Source of the DNA: an uncultured Lachnospiraceae bacterium
GTDB lineage: Bacteria; Bacillota_A; Clostridia; Lachnospirales; Lachnospiraceae
Direction: 5' to 3'
DNA: 39,127 bases
NCBI GenBank assembly: GCA_902801585.1
Contig: CADCIU010000027.1
Coordinates: 1-39,127, forward strand
Position numbers and translations under genes: made by a program. Shown in pieces: positions 15,526 to 23,239 of the stretch. Below the pieces are notes generated by a model. That model was not told the DNA's origin. It worked only from the letters and a program-made list of their open reading frames with translations, and made no database searches. Each line of letters begins with the position of its first letter. The first letter of the stretch is position 1.

Positions 15526-17583
15526 ATGTTGGAGCCGATGGATAATCTCAATAACACTATAGAGGATACGGCAGGCGCAGACTCCGCGAAAGAGCGGATC
15601 AAGGAACTGACGCTGCTGCTCAACCGAGCCAATGAGAGCTATTACAATCATGATACGGAGATCATGAGCAATTTTGAGTACGACAGATTGTACGATGAGC
15701 TTTCCGCGCTCGAAAAGAGCACCGGCATCGTAATGGCCGGATCTCCGACCATCCATGTCGGCTACGCGGCAGCGCAGGAGCTGCCCAAAGAACGGCATGA
15801 AACCCCTATGCTCTCTTTGGATAAGACAAAAGACCGGGACGCGCTGGCACAGTGGCTCTCCGGGCATGAGGGCCTTCTGTCTCTGAAATTGGACGGTCTG
15901 ACGGTCGTACTCACTTATGAGGGAGGCAGACTGGTCAAGGCAGTGACAAGAGGAAACGGTGAAGTCGGTGAAGTGATCACAGACAACGCGAAGGTCTTTG
16001 TCAACCTTCCCGTTCAGATCCCTTGTACGGATCCCATCCTCATAAGGGGAGAAGCTGTGATCCGCTATTCGGACTTTGCCGCTATCAACGAAGAACTGGA
16101 GGCGGAGGCGCTCACTTCGGGCGATCTGTCTTTTGCCAGATATAAGAATCCGAGAAACCTGTGCAGCGGCAGTGTCAGACAGCTGAACAACGAGGTCACG
16201 GCGAAGCGCAGAGTCCGCTTCTATGCATTCTCCCTTGTGCAGGCCGGCGGAAGAGATTTCGGCAATTCCCGTGAGAATCAGCTTTTGTTTCTGAGGGAAC
16301 AGGGATTTGAGATCGCCGAATATGTTCGGGTAACCCCGGAAAACGTCGCAGATGCCGTCGGCCGGTTCGAAAAAGAGATTGCACATCAGGATCTTCCATC
16401 CGACGGACTTGTGCTGACGCTGGATGACATTGCATACGGGGAATCCCTTGGGACGACCGCGAAGTTCCCGAGAAACAGCATTGCTTTTAAGTGGGCGGAC
16501 GAGATCAGTGAGACAACGCTCACGGATGTCGAGTGGAGCGCGAGCAGGACCGGACTGATCAATCCGGTCGCGGTCTTTGAACCGGTAGAACTGGAAGGGA
16601 CGACCGTAAAGAGAGCTTCCGTGCACAATGTCAGTATTGTCCGCGAGCTGAAACTGGGAATCGGTGACAGGATCACGGTCTATAAAGCCAATATGATCAT
16701 TCCTCAGATCGCCGAGAACCTGACAGGTTCGGGGAACCTCGAGATCCCCTCAAAATGTCCTGTCTGCGGTCATGATACGCTAATTCGCAGGGACAATGAT
16801 ACGGAGGTGCTGATCTGCACAAATCCGGAATGCACAGCCAAAAAGATCAAGGCTTTTTCTCTCTTTGTGAGCCGGAGCGCCATGAATATCGACGGCCTTT
16901 CCGAGATGACGCTGGAGAAACTGATCGCTGCAGGACTGATCCATAGTTTTGCCGATATTTATCATCTTTCAGAGCACCGGGAGACCATCGAGCAAATGGA
17001 TGGATTCGGGGCAAGATCCTGTGACAAGCTGTTCGAAGCCATCGAGAGATCTAAAGAGACGACCCCGGCCAGAGTCCTGTGTGCGGTCGGAATACCCGGG
17101 ATCGGAACTTCGGGTGCCAGAATCCTGTGCACACATTTTCACGATGATCTGGACAGGATCCGAAATGCGGACAGAGAGGAGCTGGCCGGTGTTGACGGGA
17201 TCGGCCCTGTGCTTGCGGACAATATTCGAAACTTTTTCGATGATCCGGCCGCTGCCCGGTCGCTGGATGCACTGGTCCGCGAGCTTCACATCGCCAAAGA
17301 AGAGGGCAGTGAAAAGCCGCAGCTTCTCGCAGGAAAGACGTTTGTGATCACAGGCAAGGTATATCATTTTGAGAACCGGGATGCACTAAAATCCATGATC
17401 ACAGCGCTTGGCGGAAAAGCGGCCGGAAGCGTCTCTTCCAAGACGGATTATCTGATCAACAACGACGTGACATCGAATTCATCAAAGAACAAAAAGGCCA
17501 GAGAATTGGGAATTCCCATCCTCTCCGAAGAGGAATTCCTGAAAATGACCGGTGCGGCTGCAGAGCCGGGAAAGGAATACTAA
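15526..17583 (+). CDS. ligA: NAD-dependent DNA ligase, divergent clostridial form
   Basis: 685 residues. It joins nicks during replication and repair using NAD+. Domain Ia is present ('YYNHDTEIMSNFEYDRLYDEL'). The adenylation motif is Lys121-Leu-Asp-Gly ('LKLDGLTVVLTYEGG'). The OB fold follows, then a four-Cys zinc finger ('CPVCGHD...CTNPEC'), helix-hairpin-helix repeats ('GIPGIGTSGARIL', 'VDGIGPVLADNI') and a C-terminal BRCT domain (about 595-675, 'GKTFVITGKV', 'GGKAAGSVSSKTDYLI'). Oddity: the usual TRGDGxxGEDxT reads 'TRGNGEVGEVIT', so two acidic positions are changed. The start at 15526 follows GGGGGGAAG; ATG 15538 is an alternative. Its TAA overlaps the ATG of metA (TAATG). Confidence 0.95.
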   Translation: MLEPMDNLNNTIEDTAGADSAKERIKELTLLLNRANESYYNHDTEIMSNFEYDRLYDELSALEKSTGIVMAGSPTIHVGYAAAQELPKERHETPMLSLDKTKDRDALAQWLSGHEGLLSLKLDGLTVVLTYEGGRLVKAVTRGNGEVGEVITDNAKVFVNLPVQIPCTDPILIRGEAVIRYSDFAAINEELEAEALTSGDLSFARYKNPRNLCSGSVRQLNNEVTAKRRVRFYAFSLVQAGGRDFGNSRENQLLFLREQGFEIAEYVRVTPENVADAVGRFEKEIAHQDLPSDGLVLTLDDIAYGESLGTTAKFPRNSIAFKWADEISETTLTDVEWSASRTGLINPVAVFEPVELEGTTVKRASVHNVSIVRELKLGIGDRITVYKANMIIPQIAENLTGSGNLEIPSKCPVCGHDTLIRRDNDTEVLICTNPECTAKKIKAFSLFVSRSAMNIDGLSEMTLEKLIAAGLIHSFADIYHLSEHRETIEQMDGFGARSCDKLFEAIERSKETTPARVLCAVGIPGIGTSGARILCTHFHDDLDRIRNADREELAGVDGIGPVLADNIRNFFDDPAAARSLDALVRELHIAKEEGSEKPQLLAGKTFVITGKVYHFENRDALKSMITALGGKAAGSVSSKTDYLINNDVTSNSSKNKKARELGIPILSEEEFLKMTGAAAEPGKEY

Positions 17584-18500
17584 TGCCAATCAAAATACAG
17601 AATGACCTGCCGGTCAAAGAGATACTGGAAAACGAGAACCTTTTCATTGTGGATGAGAACAGGGCGATCCATCAGGACATACGTCCTCTTCAGCTGTGTA
17701 TCCTCAACCTGATGCCCAAAAAGGAAGAGACGGAGCTGCAGCTCCTCAGGATGCTCTCCAACACACCTCTTCAGATCGACATCACTTTCATGAAGATGAG
17801 TTCTCACAGATCACTCAATACGCCCCTCTCTCATCTCAACAAGTTCTACTATACTTTCCAGGAGCTGAGGGATCAGCGCTTCGACGGCCTGATCATCACC
17901 GGCGCACCGGTAGAGAAAATGGAGTATGAAGAGGTGGATTACTGGCCTGAACTCTGTGAGGTATTTGCCTGGAGCAAGACCAACGTCTTCAGTACTTTTC
18001 ATATCTGCTGGGGCGCACAGGCAGCCTTGTATTATCATTACGGACTCAAAAAGAGGCTTCTGCCAAAGAAGCTTTTCGGTGTCTACTCACACAAGGTCCG
18101 CCACAGAAAAGAGCCTCTTGTCCGGGGATTTGACGACTACTTCCTCATTCCGCACAGCAGGTACACGGAAGTCTCTGCCAGATCCATTCATGCCTGCAAA
18201 GATCTCCGTATTCTTGCAGAGTCTGAGGAGGCAGGCGTTCTCCTGTGCATGTCGACGGACGGCAGAAAGATCTTTATCATGGGACATGCGGAATATGACC
18301 GCAACACGCTCCGCGACGAGTACACAAGAGATGCCAGAAAAGGGCTGGGGACAGCGATCCCCGTCAATTATTTCCCGAACGATGATCCTGAAGGAAAACC
18401 GCTTTTGGAGTGGCGCGCACACAGCTATCTTCTTTACAGCAATTGGCTCAACTATTATGTCTACCAGTTGACGCCTTATGATCTCAATGAGATCCACTGA
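17583..18500 (+). CDS. metA: Homoserine O-acetyltransferase, MetA type
   Basis: 305 residues, full length. It acylates homoserine in the first committed step of methionine synthesis. The sequence starts 'MPIKIQNDLPVKEILENENLFIV', the conserved MetA N-terminus. The catalytic Cys is Cys142 in 'HICWGAQAALYYHYG', and His235/Glu237 in 'MGHAEYD' complete the active site. Residue 111 is Glu in 'TGAPVEKMEYEEVDYW'; published work on MetA (Zubieta and colleagues) links Glu111 to acetyl-CoA use and Gly111 to succinyl-CoA use. An acetyltransferase is therefore predicted despite the common label homoserine O-succinyltransferase. It is translationally coupled to ligA. The next gene starts within 30 nt. Confidence 0.95.
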   Translation: MPIKIQNDLPVKEILENENLFIVDENRAIHQDIRPLQLCILNLMPKKEETELQLLRMLSNTPLQIDITFMKMSSHRSLNTPLSHLNKFYYTFQELRDQRFDGLIITGAPVEKMEYEEVDYWPELCEVFAWSKTNVFSTFHICWGAQAALYYHYGLKKRLLPKKLFGVYSHKVRHRKEPLVRGFDDYFLIPHSRYTEVSARSIHACKDLRILAESEEAGVLLCMSTDGRKIFIMGHAEYDRNTLRDEYTRDARKGLGTAIPVNYFPNDDPEGKPLLEWRAHSYLLYSNWLNYYVYQLTPYDLNEIH

Positions 18501-18526
18501 ACATCACCGATCGTATGGGGAACAGA

Positions 18527-21142
18527 ATGGACGATCTGCATTTGAAAAATACGGAGAAACGGTGTTTCGCAGTTCTCTCCGGAACGGCAAAAAACAGTGA
18601 AGAGTTTATGGATTCTCCGACCTTTTTCCTGAGCAGGGCGCCGATGAGGGACAGGCTTTGGCTTCTGATCTTTCTTGAGGCGCTCATAGCCATTGAAAAC
18701 GGGTCGGAGGAATACTTCGAGACAGATTACATCATGGCGGTCAACGAATACCTTGTCCGCCGGTCTGATCTGTCTGTTCGTATGCTCAATACATGGATCT
18801 CGGGGCAGAATTTCAGATCCATGCAGGAAGTGACGGATTTTTTCAACGACCGATACCGCGTGACAGGCCAGTTCTTTAAGGACAATCAGCTGCTGTGCCG
18901 CAGGGAGTGGCAGGAATCCGCCTCTTTGTACAGAGCTTTCTGGATCTCCGCTGTCAGGGCACAGGAGGAGATACCGGAAGAGACAGCGGTTTACGATGTC
19001 AATCTGGGAGACCGGAAATTCCGCGAGAACCCGGTCGGTTACCTGCTCTCGGTCAGAGAGGAGGAACGGCTTCGCTATATTGTTCTTTTGGCAGGCACGA
19101 TCTACGAGTATGAGCATGCGGCAGGTACCACAGTCGCAGTGCGGTCCGAAAAGACCTGCAGAGAATTTGTCAGAGACTTCGGGAACCTGCTCAATAAATA
19201 TATCAAATATCCGGAAGATCCCGAGATACAGACACTGACGCTGATGGTCCATATGGATATGGACGGCAGGGATTTCAGGGATGACGTCAAGCGCAGAGCC
19301 TATTTCAACGAGTATCTGAGACGGGCCGCCTACAAGTGGCACACCAATCAGAGTGGCTGCCGCAAAGCAGTGACCGACAAATGGGAGGAATACGGTGTTT
19401 ATTTCCGCCGACTGCCCGAGGACGGACATGAACCGATCGTACCGGATCTTTATCTGGACGAGGCCATTCTCAATATCCCGCAGTTTCAGACAGACCCCTT
19501 GAGTTTCCTGCGCAGTCAGGTCAAAAAAGAGCAGAGCATCCATTTTCTGACTATGCTGCACGCATCCTCTGCCACTCCGGAAAATGCCGCGCTGTCGGCG
19601 TTTCTGATCACAAGATGGCTTAAGGAACCCGACGAGGAATCTGCAGTTGAACTGGATTCCTTCTTCGGATGGACGGACTGCACAGATGAGGAGCGCACAT
19701 ATCTGATCGAGCAGGATATCTGGGATCTGGTCTCTGTCTGGAGATATAACCTAAAAAAGTGCAGGGAACGAGTCAAGACCGGCTGGGCTGCATACGAAGA
19801 ATCCTACGGCCATATGATCGCCGAGAATGTCATTCCCGATGATCTGAAGCGATTCGAAGATATTTTCGAAGATTCCGGATTTATTGACGACCCCATCAGT
19901 GTCATTGCGGACATGGACCGCGGCGAACAGGAAAGATTCGTCGACTTCTGCGCAGCGCTCAACGGCAGGGATGAACATGACGCAGCGGTACTCTCAGAGG
20001 CAGTTCTGGCCTGGCTGGAGAATCCCGCCAACGAAGGGGCCCGTCAGCTTATGCACAGGATCGGCGGATGGTGGGCTGCAGGCGTCTCGGAAGAGATCTC
20101 CTCGATCCGTGACTTTTTTGAAAAGGCAGCCGTATCGTGGAAGTTCAATTACGGCGGGCTGCGAAGCAATGCGGTGCAAAACTACAAATCCTATTTTTCC
20201 AGGCTGACGGACAGGCAGGGCGAGAGCAGGGAAGAGGGATTCGAGCAGGAATTCAGGTCCTTCTACAGGATCATGGAAAACGAAGAATTCATCGAGCATC
20301 CCTCAAGATACCTAAGGCATATGAATCAGCTGCAGTGCGTTCGATTTCTGCTGTATCTGGCAGCAGTGTCGGGGATGGATCCCGAGAATGCGCTGCGGTT
20401 CGCAGTCGTCTTTAAGAACGTGATCTTCTATCCCAATGACGGACTGCGGAAAAGAGTAGATATGATCCTGGGAAGGATCAGCCAGGACGACAGGCAAAGA
20501 AACGGCTATATCGACGAACTGCTGTCGGGGTCTGTCAGGGAGTACGGCAATGATCTTGAGAAGCGCGCCGCAGCTGAAGAGAACTGGGCTTCTTACGCGC
20601 GAATATTCGAGGATCACCAGGAAAAGCAGAAGAAGAATCACTGGGAGCTCACGGACCAGAATGTCAGGAAGCTGTTCCGCTACTGCGCAACGGGAAAAGA
20701 GAGCGCGAGCACTGTCAGGCCTGAAGATCCGGGCGCCGTAGTCGTCAGGATCCTGGGAGATGAAAAACCCGTGAAATTCCGATTCCGGGATGTGGCCCTG
20801 TGCGCCGATCATATATACAGTGAGCAGACGGGAGAGATCCTCCGGTTTATGCTCGGCCAGCTCGAAATGTTCCATCTGAGAGGTCAGAATAAGAATCAGC
20901 GGACGTATCCGGTCACCTATCCGGTGGAGATGGCAAGCACCCGCCGCAACGGATACGGGGAGAAAATACAGTGGACGGATTCGGAGACCGTGATCTTCCA
21001 GCTGCTCTATCTGGCAGTCGGAGCCGAACTGATCCCTCCCCTTCATCAGTCGGTCAATGAGAGGACCGGTGAAATGAAGCTGATCATCAAACTTGACGAG
21101 GGCGGAGCTGATAAGATCGAGACCATCCTCAAAGGCAGCTGA
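18527..21142 (+). CDS. Large unrecognised protein with five internal repeats
   Basis: 871 residues from ATG 18527, preferred over ATG 18515 because GGGGAA sits just before it. No signal peptide or clear membrane span, so probably cytosolic and mostly alpha-helical. I recognise no known domain. Numbering from the first ATG (18515), a module recurs five times at about residues 31-142, 169-298, 324-432, 456-562 and 592-698. Each opens with F-x-x-x-P-x-x-aromatic/aliphatic-L/I (FMDSPTFFL, FRENPVGYL, FQTDPLSFL, FIDDPISVI, FIEHPSRYL). A hydrophobic helix follows, and each closes with an aromatic pattern near W-x-x-Y-x-x-x-F (for example 'WQESASLYRAF', 'WEEYGVYF', 'WAAYEESY', 'WASYARIF'). A different C-terminal domain spans about 735-875. 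The gene follows metA by 26 nt with no promoter, so it is likely cotranscribed with ligA-metA. Confidence 0.9.
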   Translation: MDDLHLKNTEKRCFAVLSGTAKNSEEFMDSPTFFLSRAPMRDRLWLLIFLEALIAIENGSEEYFETDYIMAVNEYLVRRSDLSVRMLNTWISGQNFRSMQEVTDFFNDRYRVTGQFFKDNQLLCRREWQESASLYRAFWISAVRAQEEIPEETAVYDVNLGDRKFRENPVGYLLSVREEERLRYIVLLAGTIYEYEHAAGTTVAVRSEKTCREFVRDFGNLLNKYIKYPEDPEIQTLTLMVHMDMDGRDFRDDVKRRAYFNEYLRRAAYKWHTNQSGCRKAVTDKWEEYGVYFRRLPEDGHEPIVPDLYLDEAILNIPQFQTDPLSFLRSQVKKEQSIHFLTMLHASSATPENAALSAFLITRWLKEPDEESAVELDSFFGWTDCTDEERTYLIEQDIWDLVSVWRYNLKKCRERVKTGWAAYEESYGHMIAENVIPDDLKRFEDIFEDSGFIDDPISVIADMDRGEQERFVDFCAALNGRDEHDAAVLSEAVLAWLENPANEGARQLMHRIGGWWAAGVSEEISSIRDFFEKAAVSWKFNYGGLRSNAVQNYKSYFSRLTDRQGESREEGFEQEFRSFYRIMENEEFIEHPSRYLRHMNQLQCVRFLLYLAAVSGMDPENALRFAVVFKNVIFYPNDGLRKRVDMILGRISQDDRQRNGYIDELLSGSVREYGNDLEKRAAAEENWASYARIFEDHQEKQKKNHWELTDQNVRKLFRYCATGKESASTVRPEDPGAVVVRILGDEKPVKFRFRDVALCADHIYSEQTGEILRFMLGQLEMFHLRGQNKNQRTYPVTYPVEMASTRRNGYGEKIQWTDSETVIFQLLYLAVGAELIPPLHQSVNERTGEMKLIIKLDEGGADKIETILKGS

Positions 21143-21205
21143 ATGCACAGCAGCAGGTAATTGGGCAATCTTTGACCAAACCTATCAAGATTTCATAAGT
21201 TTTTG

Positions 21206-21234
21206 TTTACACATTTTGATTACGAAAATATAAT
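21206..21234 (+). promoter_or_regulatory. SigA-type promoter of the zinc-ribbon protein gene
   Basis: -35 TTTACA (21206-21211), 17-nt spacer, consensus -10 TATAAT (21229-21234). It is one of the best promoters in the window, about 65 nt before the start codon. Confidence 0.8.
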
Positions 21235-21298
21235 AGAAAAGTGGGGGTCCGCTAAATCCGGGCCGACAGAGTATTTTGGTTACAGGAGGTTTTGAAAC

Positions 21299-22114
21299 AT
21301 GTCTGGTAAAGATCCGGAGTTGTCCCGCCTCGGCGAGGCGCTCAGCAGTGCGAGAACTGCTTATGCATCGGCAAAGAAGAATACAGATGAGACCAAGTCG
21401 CGTTTGAACGAGACAGGAAGCAGGATTCAGACATTTAATACGAAGATCGCGGAACTCAAGAAGAGCATCGATGCCGAGTACAATGCGATGAGGAGCGAGC
21501 GTGCTAACGGGGACAGGAATGCAGCGGATGAACACCGCTCAGCCGCTCAGGCCATGCAGGATAAGCTGACAGAGATCTATGATCTCAAGAAGGCCTGCTT
21601 TGCCGAATTGGATGAAGCGCGCGCTGCTTTTAATAAAGCGCTGGATTCACAGAAGACACTCCGTGATGCCGTGCAGCATGCGTGGGACAGTTTCAATGAG
21701 AGACTCGAATTTCTCAAGTCCGAAAATGCGAAAGAACAGGCGAAGTGGAAAGAAAAGCCGTGCAGAATCTGCGGCGTGCCGATCCGCTACAATGTGGAGT
21801 GGAAACATATTCCGAACCTGTGCAAGGACTGCTTCGAAAAAGATAAAGAGAACTGGGAAGACAGAACCTGTGCGAAATGCGGCAGGAATTTCCGTATCAA
21901 CAAGAGCTGGGAGCACATTCCCACGATCTGTCCGGAATGCCGCAAGGTCGTAAAAGCCGAGAAAGCCGCCCGGGAGGCGGAAAAGGCTGCTAAACTGGAA
22001 GCGCAGAGGGAAGAAGCCGAAATGCTCGAGAAAAGCGCAAGACTTGAGAGAGAGGAAGCTGCCTCAGCTCTCGTAGATGTTGCCAACGAGGAAATGCAGG
22101 ATTTAGAGAACTGA
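21299..22114 (+). CDS. Coiled-coil protein with two tandem zinc ribbons, function unknown
   Basis: 271 residues. The start is fixed by ACAGGAGGTTTTGAAACATG. Residues 1-150 form a long charged heptad-rich helix (coiled coil, rich in Ala, Glu, Lys). Two nearly identical four-Cys units follow, 36 residues apart: Cys155-Cys158...Cys175-Cys178 and Cys191-Cys194...Cys211-Cys214, both C-x2-C-x16-C-x2-C. They share the core N-x-x-W-[KE]-H-I-P-x-[LI]-C. The C-terminal 55 residues are again a highly charged Lys/Glu/Ala helix. The zinc units point to nucleic-acid or protein binding, and the helices to oligomerisation; there is no enzymatic motif. It has its own strong promoter. The hydrolase gene downstream starts within about 50 nt, so the two are probably cotranscribed. 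Confidence 0.88.
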   Translation: MSGKDPELSRLGEALSSARTAYASAKKNTDETKSRLNETGSRIQTFNTKIAELKKSIDAEYNAMRSERANGDRNAADEHRSAAQAMQDKLTEIYDLKKACFAELDEARAAFNKALDSQKTLRDAVQHAWDSFNERLEFLKSENAKEQAKWKEKPCRICGVPIRYNVEWKHIPNLCKDCFEKDKENWEDRTCAKCGRNFRINKSWEHIPTICPECRKVVKAEKAAREAEKAAKLEAQREEAEMLEKSARLEREEAASALVDVANEEMQDLEN

Positions 22115-22161
22115 CAGCAGATGATAAGACAGAAGCTGTGATCGCGAAGAAGGGACCGAAA

Positions 22162-23073
22162 GTGAAGAAAGAATTTGAAGTGACGATCCGAAGCGGAGAG
22201 ACCCTCAAAGGATGGCATTGGCCTGCCGACTCTGCCAAGGTGAATCTGACGATCATTACCGGAATGAATGAATATGCTCTTCGCTATGCCGGATTTGCCG
22301 GCTGGATGAATGAGCACGGAGTAAATGTCTGGTGTCTTGATGCTTTCGGACAGGGCAGAAACGCAGCTTCCAAGGACATGCAGTCCCGATGGCCGGAGAG
22401 AGGGTTCGAGAAGAACGTGGACGCGATCTACGAGATGATCCGCATGGCATCTTCGAACAAACTTCCCACCTATCATATGGGCCATTCTATGGGTTCCTTT
22501 ATGACACAGTCTCTTCTGGAGAGATATCCTGAATGTGCGAAAGGCATCATTCTGTGCGGGTCCAACGGAGGGCAGGAAGCGCTCATGAAGAACGGCTTCA
22601 GGCTGTCCAAGCTTCTGGTCAGGGATAAAAACTGGTATGAAGAGAGCCCTCTGCTTCAGAGCATGGGGCTTGGCAGTTTTTCCAAAGCGGTGAAAGACCG
22701 CAAGACGGATTACGACTGGCTCTCATACAATGCGGACAATGTGAGATCTTATATCGAAGACCCCTGGTGCGGACATTGGAATACCGGAGGCTTTTGGAAA
22801 GAATTCATGCGCGGCATGGCAGTGATCTGGGACAGAAAAGAGATGGAGATGATCTCGCGCAAGGAGAAGATCCTGATCATTTCCGGCGAGGATGACCCTG
22901 TAGGACGCATGGGCAAGGGACCGGTGTGGCTTTGGAAGAAATACAGAAGCCTGGGACTTTCGGGGACAGTACTAAAACTCTACCCTCACATGCGGCATGA
23001 GATCCTCAATGAAAACGGGAAAGAGAGAGTCTATAAAGATATTTTGACATTTATTCTTCCCGGATATTACTAA
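22162..23073 (+). CDS. Alpha/beta hydrolase (serine aminopeptidase S33 / lysophospholipase-like)
   Basis: 303 residues from GTG 22162, which has GAAGAAGGGA at good spacing; an upstream GTG at 22138 would add eight residues but lacks a ribosome site. Nucleophile elbow: 'YHMGHSMGSFMTQSLLERYP' (Gly-His-Ser-Met-Gly). The acid residue is in 'ILIISGEDDPVG' and the catalytic His in 'YPHMRHEILNENG'. The oxyanion region is 'IITGMNEYALRYAGFAGWMNEHGVNVWCLDAFGQG', as in monoacylglycerol lipase/lysophospholipase-like hydrolases. No signal peptide. The substrate cannot be told, but a lipid or small ester is likely. It closes the pair begun by the zinc-ribbon gene. Confidence 0.9.
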   Translation: MKKEFEVTIRSGETLKGWHWPADSAKVNLTIITGMNEYALRYAGFAGWMNEHGVNVWCLDAFGQGRNAASKDMQSRWPERGFEKNVDAIYEMIRMASSNKLPTYHMGHSMGSFMTQSLLERYPECAKGIILCGSNGGQEALMKNGFRLSKLLVRDKNWYEESPLLQSMGLGSFSKAVKDRKTDYDWLSYNADNVRSYIEDPWCGHWNTGGFWKEFMRGMAVIWDRKEMEMISRKEKILIISGEDDPVGRMGKGPVWLWKKYRSLGLSGTVLKLYPHMRHEILNENGKERVYKDILTFILPGYY

Positions 23074-23239
23074 ACACACAAATTGGCAATTGAATAATTG
23101 TGAAAAATGACTAAAACCGTCTGTGAAGCGGCTTTCTTTTAGTGGAATCCCACGACTTACAAAAACAGGGTTCGGATGATAAGATTAGCGTGTTAAAAAG
23201 CAACATCCGATTCTTGATGTAAGACTTAGTTAAGGAGGC
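23074..23239 (+). promoter_or_regulatory. Intergenic region upstream of the PurF-like gene
   Basis: 166 nt. Near 23111-23143 a weak hairpin with T-rich 3' side (ACCG...CGG, then TTTCTTTTAG) may end the hydrolase transcript. A 7-bp inverted repeat, TCGGATG (23172-23178) and CATCCGA (23204-23210), with a 25-nt gap, lies before the start codon. Its left arm overlaps GTTCGG, the reverse of the PurBox core CCGAAC, but I do not see the full pair of PurBoxes needed for a PurR call. No convincing promoter hexamers and no purine riboswitch core were found. Confidence 0.35.

Noticed and set aside
23074..23239. Purine riboswitch or PurR boxes before the PurF-like gene
   Set aside because: No purine riboswitch core (conserved loop-loop and junction bases) is visible, and only one partial CCGAAC-like site is present rather than the inverted pair PurR requires.
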